DNA of 48,004 bases from an uncultured Muribaculaceae bacterium (GTDB taxonomy: Bacteria; Bacteroidota; Bacteroidia; Bacteroidales; Muribaculaceae), in NCBI GenBank assembly GCA_934663645.1, contig CAKUKR010000005.1, positions 1 through 48,004 of the forward strand, written 5' to 3'. A program made the position numbers and the translations under genes. Below are positions 7,871-16,642 of the stretch, piece after piece. Numbering within the stretch: the stretch's first letter is position 1; each line of letters begins with the position of its first letter. The notes beneath the pieces were generated by a model. The model searched no databases, was not told the origin of the DNA, and saw only the letters and a list, made by a program, of their open reading frames with translations.

Positions 7871-8461
7871 TCACTTTTGTTCAGCGTCACTGCCTCTGCC
7901 TCCGATTTCCTTCTTGATGAGGGCAGCCCGCTCGTAGTCCTCTGCAGCCACGGCCTTATCCATCTCTTCGCGCAATTCAGCTACGCTCATCTTGGAGATG
8001 TCGGCATTGTCGGCATGTGGTTCATGCCCGGCCTTGCCGCCCTCTGTCTGCCCTGGCTCGAAGCCAGCGTCGCGCAGCACCTCCGGGCTGGTATATATAG
8101 GCGCGCCGGTGCGTATGGCAAGCGCAATAGCGTCACTCGAGCGCGAGTCTACAGTGACCTCGCGAGTGCCGTCTGACAGGTGAAGGTCGGCTGCAAACAC
8201 GCCGGTGGGCAACCGGTGCAGCCATACTTCGCGCAGCGTCATGCCGAATGTGTTGAATATAGTTGCCATAAGGTCATGGGTCAGCGGACGAGGCGTTATG
8301 ACCGACTGCAGGCGGCACTCAATGGACTGCGCCTCTGCCACGCCTATTACTATCGGTATGCGGCGTGTGCCGCCGTGCTGCTGCAGCACTACGGCATATA
8401 CGCCGGACTCTATCTGATTGTACGTTATTCCGATGAGGTCGAGTTGTATCTTCTCTGCCAT
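7871..8461 (-). CDS. Bifunctional nuclease (BFN/DUF151) family protein with UvrB/UvrC motif
   Basis: Residues 1-130 match the BFN (DUF151) domain: IPIVIGVAEAQSIEC, PRPLTHDLM, VDSRSSDAIALAIRTGAPIYTSPEVL. The C-terminal 45 residues hold a UvrB/UvrC-type helical motif (ELREEMDKAVAAEDYERAALIKKEI), a combination common in Bacteroidetes. The two are joined by a hydrophilic linker. Some BFN proteins have nuclease activity in plants; the bacterial role is poorly defined. It starts 30 bp after mnmA and is likely co-transcribed with it. Confidence 0.9.
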   Translation of the reverse strand: MAEKIQLDLIGITYNQIESGVYAVVLQQHGGTRRIPIVIGVAEAQSIECRLQSVITPRPLTHDLMATIFNTFGMTLREVWLHRLPTGVFAADLHLSDGTREVTVDSRSSDAIALAIRTGAPIYTSPEVLRDAGFEPGQTEGGKAGHEPHADNADISKMSVAELREEMDKAVAAEDYERAALIKKEIGGRGSDAEQK

Positions 8462-8491
8462 TGTAGTTGAGTGTGTGATGATATTCGTTTG

Positions 8492-9601
8492 TTAATCATT
8501 GCATTCCTGCCGGCGGCGGTGACGGCGCGAGGCTGGAGCGGAAATCATGCCCGAGCCGAGGCACAGCTCACGGTCGGGAGTGTAAACAGTCACATATTGC
8601 CCCGGGGCGATGCCCTGTATGTCCTCGGCGGAATGGATAGTGTATTCCCCCTCGGCAGTGCCACGCACCATGCGGGCATCGCTGAAATGAGGCGTATGCC
8701 GGTTCTTGAACGCCACGGACATCTCTTGCTGCCTCTCTTCGAAGGGGGTGCCGCTTATCCAGTGCATCTCCTGGACGTGGAGCTCGCGGCCGTACTGCAA
8801 AGCGGTGTCGTAGCCTCGCGAGACGTATATCACGTTGTCACGCACGTTCTTGCGCACCACATACCACGGGCCGCCGCCCAGTCCCAGGCCCTTGCGCTGA
8901 CCGATGGTGTGAAACCAGTATCCTTCATGCTCGCCTATCTTGCGGCCTGTCTCTATCTCTACCACCGCGCCAGGGCGTGTGCCGAGGTGGCGGCGCAGGA
9001 AGTCGTTGTAGTTTATCTTGCCGAGGAAGCATATCCCCTGCGAGTCCTTGCGAGTGGCGTTGGGCAGCTTAGCGTTCAGAGCCGCCTGACGCACCTCCGC
9101 CTTGGTCATCTCGCCGAGCGGGAATACCAGGTGGCTGAGCTGCTCGTATGAAATCTGCGCCAGAAAGTCCGTCTGGTCCTTGACCGGGTCGGCGGCAGTG
9201 CCGAGGTAGAGCTTTCCACCGCGCTCGCGCACAGTGGCGTAATGCCCCGTAGCGGTGAGGTCATACTCTCGGCCCCAACGCTCCTCGAAGAAACCGAACT
9301 TGATCATCTTGTTGCACATCATGTCGGGGTGGGGCGTAAGCCCTGCCGCAACAGTGTCGAGGGCATATCGCATCACATAGTCCCAGTATTCCTCATGGAG
9401 CGAAACCACGCGGAGCGGCAGCCCGTACTTGCGGGCTATGAGGGTGCACATCTCGATGTCCTCATCAGCCGAGCAGTCCCCCTCGCCGTTGTCCATGCCG
9501 ATGCGTATGTAGAACAGGTGCAGGTCATGCCCCTCGCGCCACAGGCGGTCAACCGCCACCGCGCTGTCAACACCGCCTGACACCAGCACTGCTATCTTCA
9601 T
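8492..9601 (-). CDS. mnmA: tRNA 2-thiouridine(34) synthase MnmA
   Basis: The 369-residue product has the PP-loop SGGVDSAVA near its start, a catalytic Cys in the MMCNKMIKFG block and another in the DSQGICFLGKINYNDFL block, and the GQRKGLGLGGGPWYVV segment of MnmA. It adds sulfur to U34 of Lys, Glu and Gln tRNAs using ATP and a sulfur-relay donor. The start is placed at 9601 (MKIAVLVSGG); a Met at 9616 is possible and the frame is open to 9706 without similarity. It is third in a minus-strand series with DUF5106, DoxX and the BFN gene. Confidence 0.95.
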   Translation of the reverse strand: MKIAVLVSGGVDSAVAVDRLWREGHDLHLFYIRIGMDNGEGDCSADEDIEMCTLIARKYGLPLRVVSLHEEYWDYVMRYALDTVAAGLTPHPDMMCNKMIKFGFFEERWGREYDLTATGHYATVRERGGKLYLGTAADPVKDQTDFLAQISYEQLSHLVFPLGEMTKAEVRQAALNAKLPNATRKDSQGICFLGKINYNDFLRRHLGTRPGAVVEIETGRKIGEHEGYWFHTIGQRKGLGLGGGPWYVVRKNVRDNVIYVSRGYDTALQYGRELHVQEMHWISGTPFEERQQEMSVAFKNRHTPHFSDARMVRGTAEGEYTIHSAEDIQGIAPGQYVTVYTPDRELCLGSGMISAPASRRHRRRQECND

Positions 9602-9635
9602 TCTCTTGCTTTCCATATACTGTGCATATCGCCGC

Positions 9636-10139
9636 TCACACCTCTTCGAGTGCAGACTCGCTCTTGTTGTCGTTATGTATGATGTGCAGCGACAGGAAAT
9701 AGTCACACGAAATCTTGCCCGGGCCGACGAGCATCAGGAAGAAATAGATGCCCAGGAACATTATCGGCAGGTAGCCCGGCTGGTTCCATGACAGCTGCCA
9801 CGCAGCCTCTCGGAGATAGTCTGACAGCAGGTAATGTTCCGCCATTACCATGGCGATGAACGGCGGCACTATCATGATGCGCATCATCAGCCCGAGCATG
9901 ATGAACAGCGAGCATACGCACTCTATCGCCACCAGCACCGCCAACGACATCTCCGGGGAAAGCCCCAGCACCGGCGGGAAGCCTGAAGCAGCCTCGCCGA
10001 ACAGCGTCCACTGGCGCACCCCGAAATGAAGCATCATTATGCCCACGAACAGGCGCAGGAACAGGCGGCCTATGTTGGTATAGGAATATCCGGTAGTCCA
10101 GAAATAGACCCTTTTGAGCAGTTCGACCAGTTTTTTCAT
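9636..10139 (-). CDS. DoxX-family inner-membrane protein
   Basis: The 167-residue protein has four hydrophobic segments (about residues 22-45, 62-85, 85-105 and 122-145). It carries the DoxX-type RLFLRLFVGIMMLHFGVRQ start and an acidic residue in the second span (VAIECVCSLFIMLGL). DoxX-like proteins are linked to quinone or redox chemistry in other bacteria, but the substrate here is unknown. Its start overlaps the end of the DUF5106 gene by 4 bp (ATGA), so translation of the two is probably coupled and they may work together at the envelope. Confidence 0.85.
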   Translation of the reverse strand: MKKLVELLKRVYFWTTGYSYTNIGRLFLRLFVGIMMLHFGVRQWTLFGEAASGFPPVLGLSPEMSLAVLVAIECVCSLFIMLGLMMRIMIVPPFIAMVMAEHYLLSDYLREAAWQLSWNQPGYLPIMFLGIYFFLMLVGPGKISCDYFLSLHIIHNDNKSESALEEV

Positions 10140-11134
10140 TGCGCAGGGGTGTTTGTTTCTTCAGCGGGGACTGTTTCCGCCGGCTCGGCGTCCGGCTGTG
10201 GCGATGCCTGTTTCTGTGCAGCGTCGCGGGCTATGGTCAGGAAAACGTCAGCGGGCATCACGTTGCGGGCCAGCACAGTGCCGTCGCCGGCAACTATGTA
10301 TGCGCATGGGGAAATGCGGATGTCATACGTCCTCTCTGGATTAAGCAAATATCCTCCGGTCACGAAACCGGGCAGCGAGGACAGGTAAGCGTTGTCCTCC
10401 TCCGACGGTTGGTCAGTGTCAGCCACGATGACAGCCATGATGCCGTCACGGCATAGGCGTTCCACCTCCAGCATCGTGCCGAGACGCAGCGTCCACTGGC
10501 GCATCTCGTCCTGACGCGGTGTGCCGAACACCACGACTGTGTATTGCAGCCCCTGAGCGACCTCCAGGGCATTGCCGAGCGAGTCGGTCATCTCCAGTGC
10601 CGGCATCGGGCTGCCGGGCTTGGTGGCACGCAATGCCGCCAGCTGCGTGGCATAGCGTGTCTTGCGCTCCTTAGGCACTTTTTTGTTTGCCACATACCCC
10701 TCGAGCATCATCTCGTAGACCTCGTCGATGTAAAACTCCGAGCGGCGCGAATGGAGAGCCTCCTCTGCGGCACGCATGAACTGCGTGGCGAGCGACGGGT
10801 TCTTGGACAGCTTCTTGATCAGCGCGGCTACGGAATTGACCACCTTGGCCTTCTGTGCCCACATCATCGGCGCAACGTACACGTCGAAAGCGTGCTGCAA
10901 GGCCGCCTGATTGACGGTCTTCTGCTTGAAATCCATCGGCGCCCAGAAGTTGTCCATAAGGTAGTCGGAGCGAGAAGTGATGTCGCCCAGATATTCCGGA
11001 GCCTCGGGGTATGTGAACAGCGCGTCCACATACATCGTGCCGTCGGCTGGTGCAGCAGCGGCTGTCTGCGCCGCAGCCGGCAGTATGGAGGCGAGCAAAG
11101 CCGCCAGTGTGATAAACAGTGCCTTGGTCTGCAT
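10136..11134 (-). CDS. Secreted DUF5106/thioredoxin-like protein
   Basis: A signal peptide is clear (residues 1-22, cleavage after AAAQ). The N-terminal half resembles the helical DUF5106 domain found before thioredoxin folds in Bacteroidetes. The C-terminal half (from about 170) has a thioredoxin-like pattern: GSPMPALEMTDSLGN, YTVVVFGTPRQDEMRQW, IMAVIVADTD, GGYLLNPERTYDIRISPCAYIVAGDGTVLAR. The usual CxxC pair at the start of the first helix is absent (GTPRQDE), so it is unlikely to be a dithiol reductase. The last 30 residues are Pro/Glu/Ala-rich. It is the first gene of a four-gene minus-strand series driven by a good promoter. Confidence 0.8.
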   Translation of the reverse strand: MQTKALFITLAALLASILPAAAQTAAAAPADGTMYVDALFTYPEAPEYLGDITSRSDYLMDNFWAPMDFKQKTVNQAALQHAFDVYVAPMMWAQKAKVVNSVAALIKKLSKNPSLATQFMRAAEEALHSRRSEFYIDEVYEMMLEGYVANKKVPKERKTRYATQLAALRATKPGSPMPALEMTDSLGNALEVAQGLQYTVVVFGTPRQDEMRQWTLRLGTMLEVERLCRDGIMAVIVADTDQPSEEDNAYLSSLPGFVTGGYLLNPERTYDIRISPCAYIVAGDGTVLARNVMPADVFLTIARDAAQKQASPQPDAEPAETVPAEETNTPAQ

Positions 11135-11154
11135 AGTTTCGATATATGGTTAAC

Positions 11155-11183
11155 GACTGCGGACGAGTGGTGCGTCCGCAGTC
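11155..11183 (-). promoter_or_regulatory. Perfect 10-bp hairpin in the DUF5106 leader
   Basis: GACTGCGGAC (11155-11164) pairs with GTCCGCAGTC (11174-11183) around a 9-nt loop. The promoter just upstream would start transcription near 11184, so the hairpin would form the extreme 5' end of this mRNA. It may stabilise the message or terminate read-through from the upstream kinase gene. Confidence 0.6.
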
Positions 11184-11190
11184 TGGCATG

Positions 11191-11221
11191 CAAAAGTAAG
11201 CAAAATTCCCGACACGGCAAA
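11191..11221 (-). promoter_or_regulatory. Promoter of the DUF5106-DoxX-mnmA-BFN series
   Basis: Read on the minus strand, TTTG (11221-11218) is followed after 19 bp by TACTTTTG (11198-11191), matching the Bacteroidetes consensus. It lies 56 bp before the DUF5106 start codon. Confidence 0.75.
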
Positions 11222-11248
11222 GCCTCGCCGCAGATTTCGCCAGACTCG

Positions 11249-12112
11249 TCACCGCAGGGAGGAAAGCAGCGCGTCTATCGGGGAGCGGACTATGCGTGCC
11301 AGACGGTATCCGCGCTCTGCCATCGCTGCCCGCAGCTCGACCTCAAAGAAGTGCGCCACAGAGCCTACGAAACCCACCGGCATGTTCAAGGAGGCGTCGT
11401 TGTAGAGGGCGACATTGTTGTCCAAAAACGCGCCGAACTCATCGGCAAGGATACGCTGTATAGCCAATGAATTGCGGTGGCGGCCCAGAAAGGGCACGAG
11501 CGAGGCGAGCCACACGTTGCCGCCGGGACTGCGGTAGACGCGCTGAAGCGTCACCTCGCGTGTCACGCCGAAATCCCGTTCCAATTCGTCGCGACACCAC
11601 TGCCCCAACGCTCCGCGCAGTGCCTCACGCACCAGACGGCGGCCCAGCGCCGCGCCGCTCCCCTCGTCGCCGAGTATGTACCCCAGCGGCGGCACGTTGG
11701 CCTCGATGCTGCCGCCGCGCCACAGGCAGGAGTTGCTTCCCGTGCCGAGTATGCACGCTATGCCGTCACTCTGGCCGAACAGTGCTCGTGCCGCGCCCTC
11801 GAGGTCCGAGCCTACGTATATCTCCGCGTTGGGGAAGACGCAGCGCAGCGCAGATGCCACACTGGCGTTGACAGCCGCCGTGGCGCATCCCGCCCCGTAA
11901 TAATGCACTTCCTCGACGGTAAGCGCGGGCAGCCCAGTCTCCGAAACCGCCTCGACACACAGTTCATACAACTTGCAGAAGTCTTCAGACCGAGCCGTCA
12001 CGGCATTGAACCCGGCGGTAGTGACCACCTCGGAAGCGTAGTTGGGGCGGCACACGCCCCATGAGATCTTGGTAGAGCCGGCATCGGCTACGACTGTTGT
12101 CTGTGTCTGCAT
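11249..12112 (-). CDS. BadF/BadG/BcrA/BcrD-type ATPase, N-acetylglucosamine kinase-like
   Basis: The 287-residue product has the ASKHA kinase signatures: phosphate-1 loop VADAGSTKISWGV at the N-terminus, phosphate-2 region ILGTGSNSCLWRG, and the GGYILGDEGSG-like segment PPLGYILGDEGSGAALGRR typical of BadF-family GlcNAc kinases. The likely role is ATP-dependent phosphorylation of an amino sugar such as N-acetylglucosamine from peptidoglycan or host glycans; the substrate is inferred from the family. The start is set at 12112 (MQTQTTVVAD), 25 bp from the promoter box; the frame continues upstream but overlaps the opposite gene. Confidence 0.88.
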   Translation of the reverse strand: MQTQTTVVADAGSTKISWGVCRPNYASEVVTTAGFNAVTARSEDFCKLYELCVEAVSETGLPALTVEEVHYYGAGCATAAVNASVASALRCVFPNAEIYVGSDLEGAARALFGQSDGIACILGTGSNSCLWRGGSIEANVPPLGYILGDEGSGAALGRRLVREALRGALGQWCRDELERDFGVTREVTLQRVYRSPGGNVWLASLVPFLGRHRNSLAIQRILADEFGAFLDNNVALYNDASLNMPVGFVGSVAHFFEVELRAAMAERGYRLARIVRSPIDALLSSLR

Positions 12113-12136
12113 CTTGCATTGTCTTTTAGATCTTCG

Positions 12137-12168
12137 CAAAGTTAATACATATCGGGCAATGGAGCAAA
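12137..12168 (-). promoter_or_regulatory. Promoter of the BadF/NAGK-like gene
   Basis: On the minus strand TTTG (12168-12165) is followed after 20 bp by TAACTTTG (12144-12137). It faces away from the MATE promoter at 12192-12222; the two core promoters are 23 bp apart. Confidence 0.85.
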
Positions 12169-12191
12169 CCGCCGCAGCGACATGTGTGCGT

Positions 12192-12222
12192 TTTGCGCTC
12201 TCGCGCGGATTTCGTAACTTTG
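12192..12222 (+). promoter_or_regulatory. Promoter of the MATE exporter gene
   Basis: TTTG at 12192-12195 and TAACTTTG at 12215-12222 are separated by 19 bp. Transcription would begin near 12229, which supports the MATE start at 12261 and rules out the longer frame opening at 12042. Confidence 0.85.
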
Positions 12223-12260
12223 CACCCGATGCGCCGCCCGCCGGCACGCACCTGACTGTC

Positions 12261-13604
12261 ATGCGACTGAACAAGGAGATACTGCGGCTCACCATACCCG
12301 CCATAATCAGCAACATCACCATGCCCCTGCTGGGGCTGTGCGACACTACCGTGGCAGGACACCTCGGCTCGGAGGCGTTCATCGGCGCGGTGGCTGTGGG
12401 GACGATGATGCAGAACGTGGTGTTCTGGATGTTCGGCTTCCTGCGCATGGGGACTACCGGGATGACCGCGCAGTGCTACGGCGCAGACGACATGGACGGC
12501 TGCCGCCGGATACTGTGGCGCACGCTGACTGTCGGGCTGACTGTCGGGCTTCTCATCCTGCTGCTGCGCCCAGCCCTGCGCGAGCTGCTGCTCATGCTCA
12601 TAGGGCCGCAGGGGGAGGTGCGCTCGCTCGCGTCTGCCTATTTCGACATCTGCATCTGGGGCGCGCCCGCTATGCTCGTCACCATGTCGCTTCAAGGGTG
12701 GCTGCTCGGCATGCAGACCACGCTGCTGCCGATGACCGTAACCGTCACTGTCAACGTCCTCAACATCGGGCTCAGCCTCTTGTTTGTCTACGTCGGCGGC
12801 ATGGGCTTCCCCGGGGTGGCATACGGCACGCTGGCGGCAACCTGCTGCGGAGTGCCGCTGGCAGTATTTGCGGCGATGCGGCGTATGAGCGGCAAGTCGC
12901 TGCGCACGCCCCTGCGCGAAGTGTTCGCCCCCGACGGCCTGCTGCGCTTCCTGCGTGTCAACAGCGACATATTCCTGCGCTCGGCGTGCATCATCGGCGT
13001 GTCTATGACTGTCACCGCCATAGGGGCACGCCTCGGCGCGATGACCCTCGCCGCCAACGCCGTCATGATACAGTTCTTCGTCTTCTTCTCCTACTGCATG
13101 GACGGGTTCGCATTCACAGGCGAGGCCCTGTGCGGGCGGTTTGCCGGAGGCCATGACCTGACGATGCTGAGGCGCTGCGTTCGGCGGCTGCTGATGTGGT
13201 CTGCTGCGATGGCATTGCTTTTCACGACGGTATACGCACTCTTCTACGGCGAAATAATCTCGTTCATCACCAACGACCAGGCCGTCATCGACACCATACG
13301 CCATTACAGAGGGTGGATATTCGCCATCCCCGCGCTGTCGGTCATGGCGTTCATCTACGACGGCTTTTTCATCGGCATGACAGCCACGCGGCGCATGCTC
13401 GTGGTGACAGCCATCGCCTCCTCCATATTCATGACAGTCAGCTTCGTGCATTTCCGTGACGGCGGCATCTGCATCGGACTGCCTGAAAACAATGTGCTGT
13501 GGGCGGCGTTCATGTCATACCTGCTCGCCCGCGGCTCGCTGCTGGCAGTGCAGTCACGCACCGTGATGCGCCACGCTGCTCTGGGCGGCAACAAACAGCC
13601 TTGA
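12261..13604 (+). CDS. MATE-family multidrug/sodium antiporter
   Basis: The 447-residue protein has 12 predicted membrane spans in two six-span halves. It begins with the MATE signature EILRLTIPAIISNITMPLLGLCDTTVAGHLG, followed by FWMFGFLRMGTTGMTAQCYG. MATE proteins export cationic drugs or metabolites in exchange for Na+ or H+ across the inner membrane. The substrate is not readable from sequence. ATG 12261 is chosen because family homology begins there and the promoter lies just upstream. It ends 4 bp before ispE, so the two are probably co-transcribed. Confidence 0.93.
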   Translation: MRLNKEILRLTIPAIISNITMPLLGLCDTTVAGHLGSEAFIGAVAVGTMMQNVVFWMFGFLRMGTTGMTAQCYGADDMDGCRRILWRTLTVGLTVGLLILLLRPALRELLLMLIGPQGEVRSLASAYFDICIWGAPAMLVTMSLQGWLLGMQTTLLPMTVTVTVNVLNIGLSLLFVYVGGMGFPGVAYGTLAATCCGVPLAVFAAMRRMSGKSLRTPLREVFAPDGLLRFLRVNSDIFLRSACIIGVSMTVTAIGARLGAMTLAANAVMIQFFVFFSYCMDGFAFTGEALCGRFAGGHDLTMLRRCVRRLLMWSAAMALLFTTVYALFYGEIISFITNDQAVIDTIRHYRGWIFAIPALSVMAFIYDGFFIGMTATRRMLVVTAIASSIFMTVSFVHFRDGGICIGLPENNVLWAAFMSYLLARGSLLAVQSRTVMRHAALGGNKQP

Positions 13605-13608
13605 CACC

Positions 13609-14478
13609 ATGATACAGTTCATCAACGCCAAAATAAACATAGGCCTCCACATCGTCAGCAAGCGCGATGACGGCTACCATGACCTGCAGACCATTTTCCA
13701 CCCCTTAGGGCTGCATAACGGCACGCCGCGCTGCCCGTACCCGCTGTGCGACATACTCGAGGTCACACCCGGCAGCGGCACGGAAGACATCTACACCTTC
13801 AGCGGCAATGCCATTGACTGCCCTTTGGAGGCGAACCTCGTATACCGCGCAGTGCAGCTGTACCGCGCCAGCGCAGGTGAAAATGGACTGCCGCCGCTGC
13901 GCATCTCGCTCGAAAAGCACATACCCGACGGCGCGGGACTCGGCGGAGGCTCTGCCGACGCTTCATTCACACTGCGTGCGCTGAACGCCCTGTCCAGCCG
14001 GCCGCTCACAGGCAGCCAGCTCGAAGCATTGGCAGCTCAGTTGGGGGCGGACTGCCCGGTATTCATCAGCAACCGCCCGGCTTACGCCGAGGGTGTGGGC
14101 GAAAAGCTCATGCCGACAGACATCGACCTGTCAGGCCGTTGGGCAGTTATCGTGAAGCCACCGTTCGGCATCCCTACCCGCGAGGCATTCGCCGGCATCA
14201 CGCCACACGGCAACCGCATCGACCTGCGCCAGGCCGTCCTGAAGCCTATTGAACAATGGAAAGATTTGATTGTCAACGATTTCGAGGCGTCACTATTTCC
14301 CCGCCACCCCGAATTGCCATTCATCAAGGAAACACTATATGACTGCGGCGCGGTGTATGCCTCCATGTCCGGCTCGGGGAGCGCGATGTACGGCATATTC
14401 CGTGGCAGAAACGAGGCGGAACAGGCGGCTGCAGACAGCAGATTTAGGCCTTTCGCGGTGTTCACAGCCATGCTCTGA
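13609..14478 (+). CDS. ispE: 4-diphosphocytidyl-2-C-methyl-D-erythritol kinase IspE
   Basis: This GHMP kinase phosphorylates CDP-methylerythritol in the non-mevalonate isoprenoid pathway. Lys8 in NAKIN and Asp in GADCPVFI are the expected catalytic pair, and the ATP loop DGAGLGGGSADASF spans about residues 107-120. The GHMP C-terminal glycine motif appears as SMSGSGSAMYGIF. Length 289 is normal. It follows the MATE gene by 4 bp. A polyprenyl synthase that would use its pathway's products is encoded at 17935. Confidence 0.95.
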   Translation: MIQFINAKINIGLHIVSKRDDGYHDLQTIFHPLGLHNGTPRCPYPLCDILEVTPGSGTEDIYTFSGNAIDCPLEANLVYRAVQLYRASAGENGLPPLRISLEKHIPDGAGLGGGSADASFTLRALNALSSRPLTGSQLEALAAQLGADCPVFISNRPAYAEGVGEKLMPTDIDLSGRWAVIVKPPFGIPTREAFAGITPHGNRIDLRQAVLKPIEQWKDLIVNDFEASLFPRHPELPFIKETLYDCGAVYASMSGSGSAMYGIFRGRNEAEQAAADSRFRPFAVFTAML

Positions 14479-14549
14479 CACGGCAGCTCGTGGCATTAAC
14501 ACCTTTTGGCGCACTATTTGCTGCACGCGCAGCCCAAAACAAGAAAGCC

Positions 14550-15137
14550 ATGAGCAAGAACAAAAGCAAAAACAATATAGAAGAGGAGCCGACACAGCAG
14601 ACTGCCAAAACGCAGCAGCAAGCTGAGGAAACTCCTGAAAAGAAGACAGAAGGACAGGAAAACGAGACAGAAGAAGAGGACGACGCTGCGCGAATAGCGT
14701 CGCTGACCGAGCAGCTCGAGAAAGAGAAAAAGGAGTACCTGTTTCTGATGGCAGAGTTTGACAACTTCCGCAAGCGCACCATGCGCGACAAAGCGGACCT
14801 CATCAAAAACGCCGCCGAAGGCGCGTACATGGGCATACTCCCCATAGTTGACGACATGGAACGGGGGCTGAAAGCATCTGCCGATGCCACAGACGCAGCC
14901 CCTGTGCGCGAAGGGATGAAGCTGATATATGACAAACTCGTCAAGCTTCTCGAGAAAAACGGAGTCAAGGCAATCGACACGGCCGACACCGAGTTTGACA
15001 CCGAGCGGCATGAGGCTATCTCGGCAGTGCCCGTGCCGGACCCGGAAATGAAAGGGAAGATAATAGACACCGTGGAGAAAGGATATACGCTCAACGACAA
15101 GGTGATACGCCACGCCAAGGTCGTCGTGGGACAATGA
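14550..15137 (+). CDS. grpE: GrpE nucleotide-exchange factor
   Basis: The 195-residue product opens with about 60 charged, low-complexity residues and a long coiled-coil helix (LTEQLEKEKKEYLFLMAEFDNFRKR). The GrpE beta-domain signature follows (VEKGYTLNDKVIRHAKVVVGQ) and ends the protein. GrpE releases ADP from DnaK. The start is set at MSKNKSKN (14550), which leaves 71 bp after ispE; an upstream in-frame start at 14490 would add 20 unrelated residues. dnaJ follows 29 bp later. Confidence 0.95.
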   Translation: MSKNKSKNNIEEEPTQQTAKTQQQAEETPEKKTEGQENETEEEDDAARIASLTEQLEKEKKEYLFLMAEFDNFRKRTMRDKADLIKNAAEGAYMGILPIVDDMERGLKASADATDAAPVREGMKLIYDKLVKLLEKNGVKAIDTADTEFDTERHEAISAVPVPDPEMKGKIIDTVEKGYTLNDKVIRHAKVVVGQ

Positions 15138-15166
15138 CAACAGACTAACACAGGGAGCAGACTACA

Positions 15167-16360
15167 ATGGCTGATAACAAAAGAGACTACTACGAGGTGC
15201 TTGGCGTAGACAAGAACGCCACAGCAGAAGAGATAAAGAAGGCATACCGCAAGATGGCCGTCAAATACCATCCTGACAGGTATCCTGAAAATACCGAAGA
15301 GGAAAAGAAAGCCAAGAAAGCCGCCGAAGAGAAGTTCAAGGAGGCGGCAGAGGCGTATTCGGTATTGAGCGACGCTGACAAGCGTGCCAAATACGACCGC
15401 TTCGGCCCGAGCCTGGGCGGAGCCGGAGGAGCTGGAGGCTTCAATGCCGGCGGCATGTCAATGGACGACATCATGTCGCAGTTCGGCAGCATTTTCGGCG
15501 ACTTCTTCGGCGGAGGGCGAGGCGGCTCACGCGGATACCAGCGCCAGCGCGTCAACAAGGGCTCGAACCTGCGCGTAACTGTCCGCGTCACGCTGCGTGA
15601 CATCTACAACGGCGTGACCAAGAAGGTCAAGCTGCCGCGCTTCGTGGCGTGCGACGACTGCCACGGCACGGGCGCTAAGGACGGCACAGCGTTCAAGACC
15701 TGCGACCGTTGCCACGGCACCGGCATGATACAGAATGTGCAGCAGTCATTATTCGGCACACAGGTAGTGCAGTCGGTATGCCCGGAGTGCAACGGAGAGG
15801 GCAAGAAGATAACCGAGCAGTGCAGCCATTGCCACGGCACAGGCGTTGAGAAGAAAGAGGAAATCGTCGAGTTCTCTATACCCAAGGGCGTAGAAGACGG
15901 CATGACACTCACCATGCGCGGCAAGGGCAACGCCCCGCAGCACGGCGGAGTGTGCGGCGACCTGCTCATCTGCATACAGGAGGAGGCAGACCCAGAGCTG
16001 ATACGCGACGGCAACGACCTGATCTACAACCTGATGCTCGACTTCCCGACAGCCGCGCTCGGCGGCACAGCCGATGTGCCCACCATCGAGGGACACGCAC
16101 GCCTCAAGATACAGCCAGGCACACAGCCCGGCAAGGTGCTGCGGCTGCGCGGCAAGGGCCTCCCCTCGCTCAACGGCGGCGCAAACGGCGACCTGCTGGT
16201 CAACGTGATGGTCTATGTGCCGCAGAACCTCTCCGACACGGAACGCAGCGCAATCGAAAGCCTCAAGGACAATCCGAACATCGTCCCGACAGCAACGCAG
16301 TCGAAAAGCATCTTCTCGAAGCTCAGACACATATTCAACCGCGAGAACCGCGAGGGATAA
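15167..16360 (+). CDS. dnaJ: Chaperone DnaJ (Hsp40)
   Basis: The 397-residue protein is a full type I DnaJ. It has a J domain with His35-Pro36-Asp37, a Gly/Phe-rich linker (about 80-120), and four zinc motifs ([32 protein letters not shown]). A C-terminal client-binding domain follows. It delivers unfolded clients to DnaK and stimulates its ATPase. It lies 29 bp after grpE, and a clear terminator follows it. No CIRCE operator is seen upstream of grpE. Confidence 0.97.
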   Translation: MADNKRDYYEVLGVDKNATAEEIKKAYRKMAVKYHPDRYPENTEEEKKAKKAAEEKFKEAAEAYSVLSDADKRAKYDRFGPSLGGAGGAGGFNAGGMSMDDIMSQFGSIFGDFFGGGRGGSRGYQRQRVNKGSNLRVTVRVTLRDIYNGVTKKVKLPRFVACDDCHGTGAKDGTAFKTCDRCHGTGMIQNVQQSLFGTQVVQSVCPECNGEGKKITEQCSHCHGTGVEKKEEIVEFSIPKGVEDGMTLTMRGKGNAPQHGGVCGDLLICIQEEADPELIRDGNDLIYNLMLDFPTAALGGTADVPTIEGHARLKIQPGTQPGKVLRLRGKGLPSLNGGANGDLLVNVMVYVPQNLSDTERSAIESLKDNPNIVPTATQSKSIFSKLRHIFNRENREG

Positions 16361-16382
16361 TCCATCCCTCCTCAATATACAG

Positions 16383-16417
16383 AGTGTGCCACTTCAACCA
16401 GTCGGCACACTTTTTTT
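16383..16417 (+). terminator. Rho-independent terminator of grpE-dnaJ
   Basis: AGTGTGCC (16383-16390) pairs with GGCACACT (16404-16411), followed directly by seven T residues (16411-16417). This is a standard intrinsic terminator 22 bp after the dnaJ stop. Confidence 0.9.
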
Positions 16418-16586
16418 GTTTCCATGCGTTTCAGATGGCCGTGCAGCCAAAGCACGGACACGGCATGCCATTCCCGGGGAGTTCTGCACCTGCAACTACG
16501 ACAATAATCATTAATACATATTATTATATATCAACCGGTGTCATCTGGCCCAATATAGCATTTTAGCCAATAGACCTAAAAGCCCA

Positions 16587-16618
16587 TTTGCTGCAACCAG
16601 TATATATATATAGCTTTG
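16587..16618 (+). promoter_or_regulatory. Promoter of the 95-residue orphan gene
   Basis: TTTG at 16587-16590 and TAGCTTTG at 16611-16618 are 20 bp apart. The spacer contains an alternating TA run. It lies 24 bp before the start codon at 16643. Confidence 0.8.
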
Positions 16619-16642
16619 CACCAAAATCAAAACCAAGAAACA

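Noticed and set aside
12126..13451. A 441-codon minus-strand frame opposite the MATE gene
   Set aside because: Charged low-complexity product, no promoter, opposite a clear membrane transporter.
14479..14549. Search for a CIRCE/HrcA operator before grpE
   Set aside because: No such inverted repeat is present; no heat-shock operator can be claimed.
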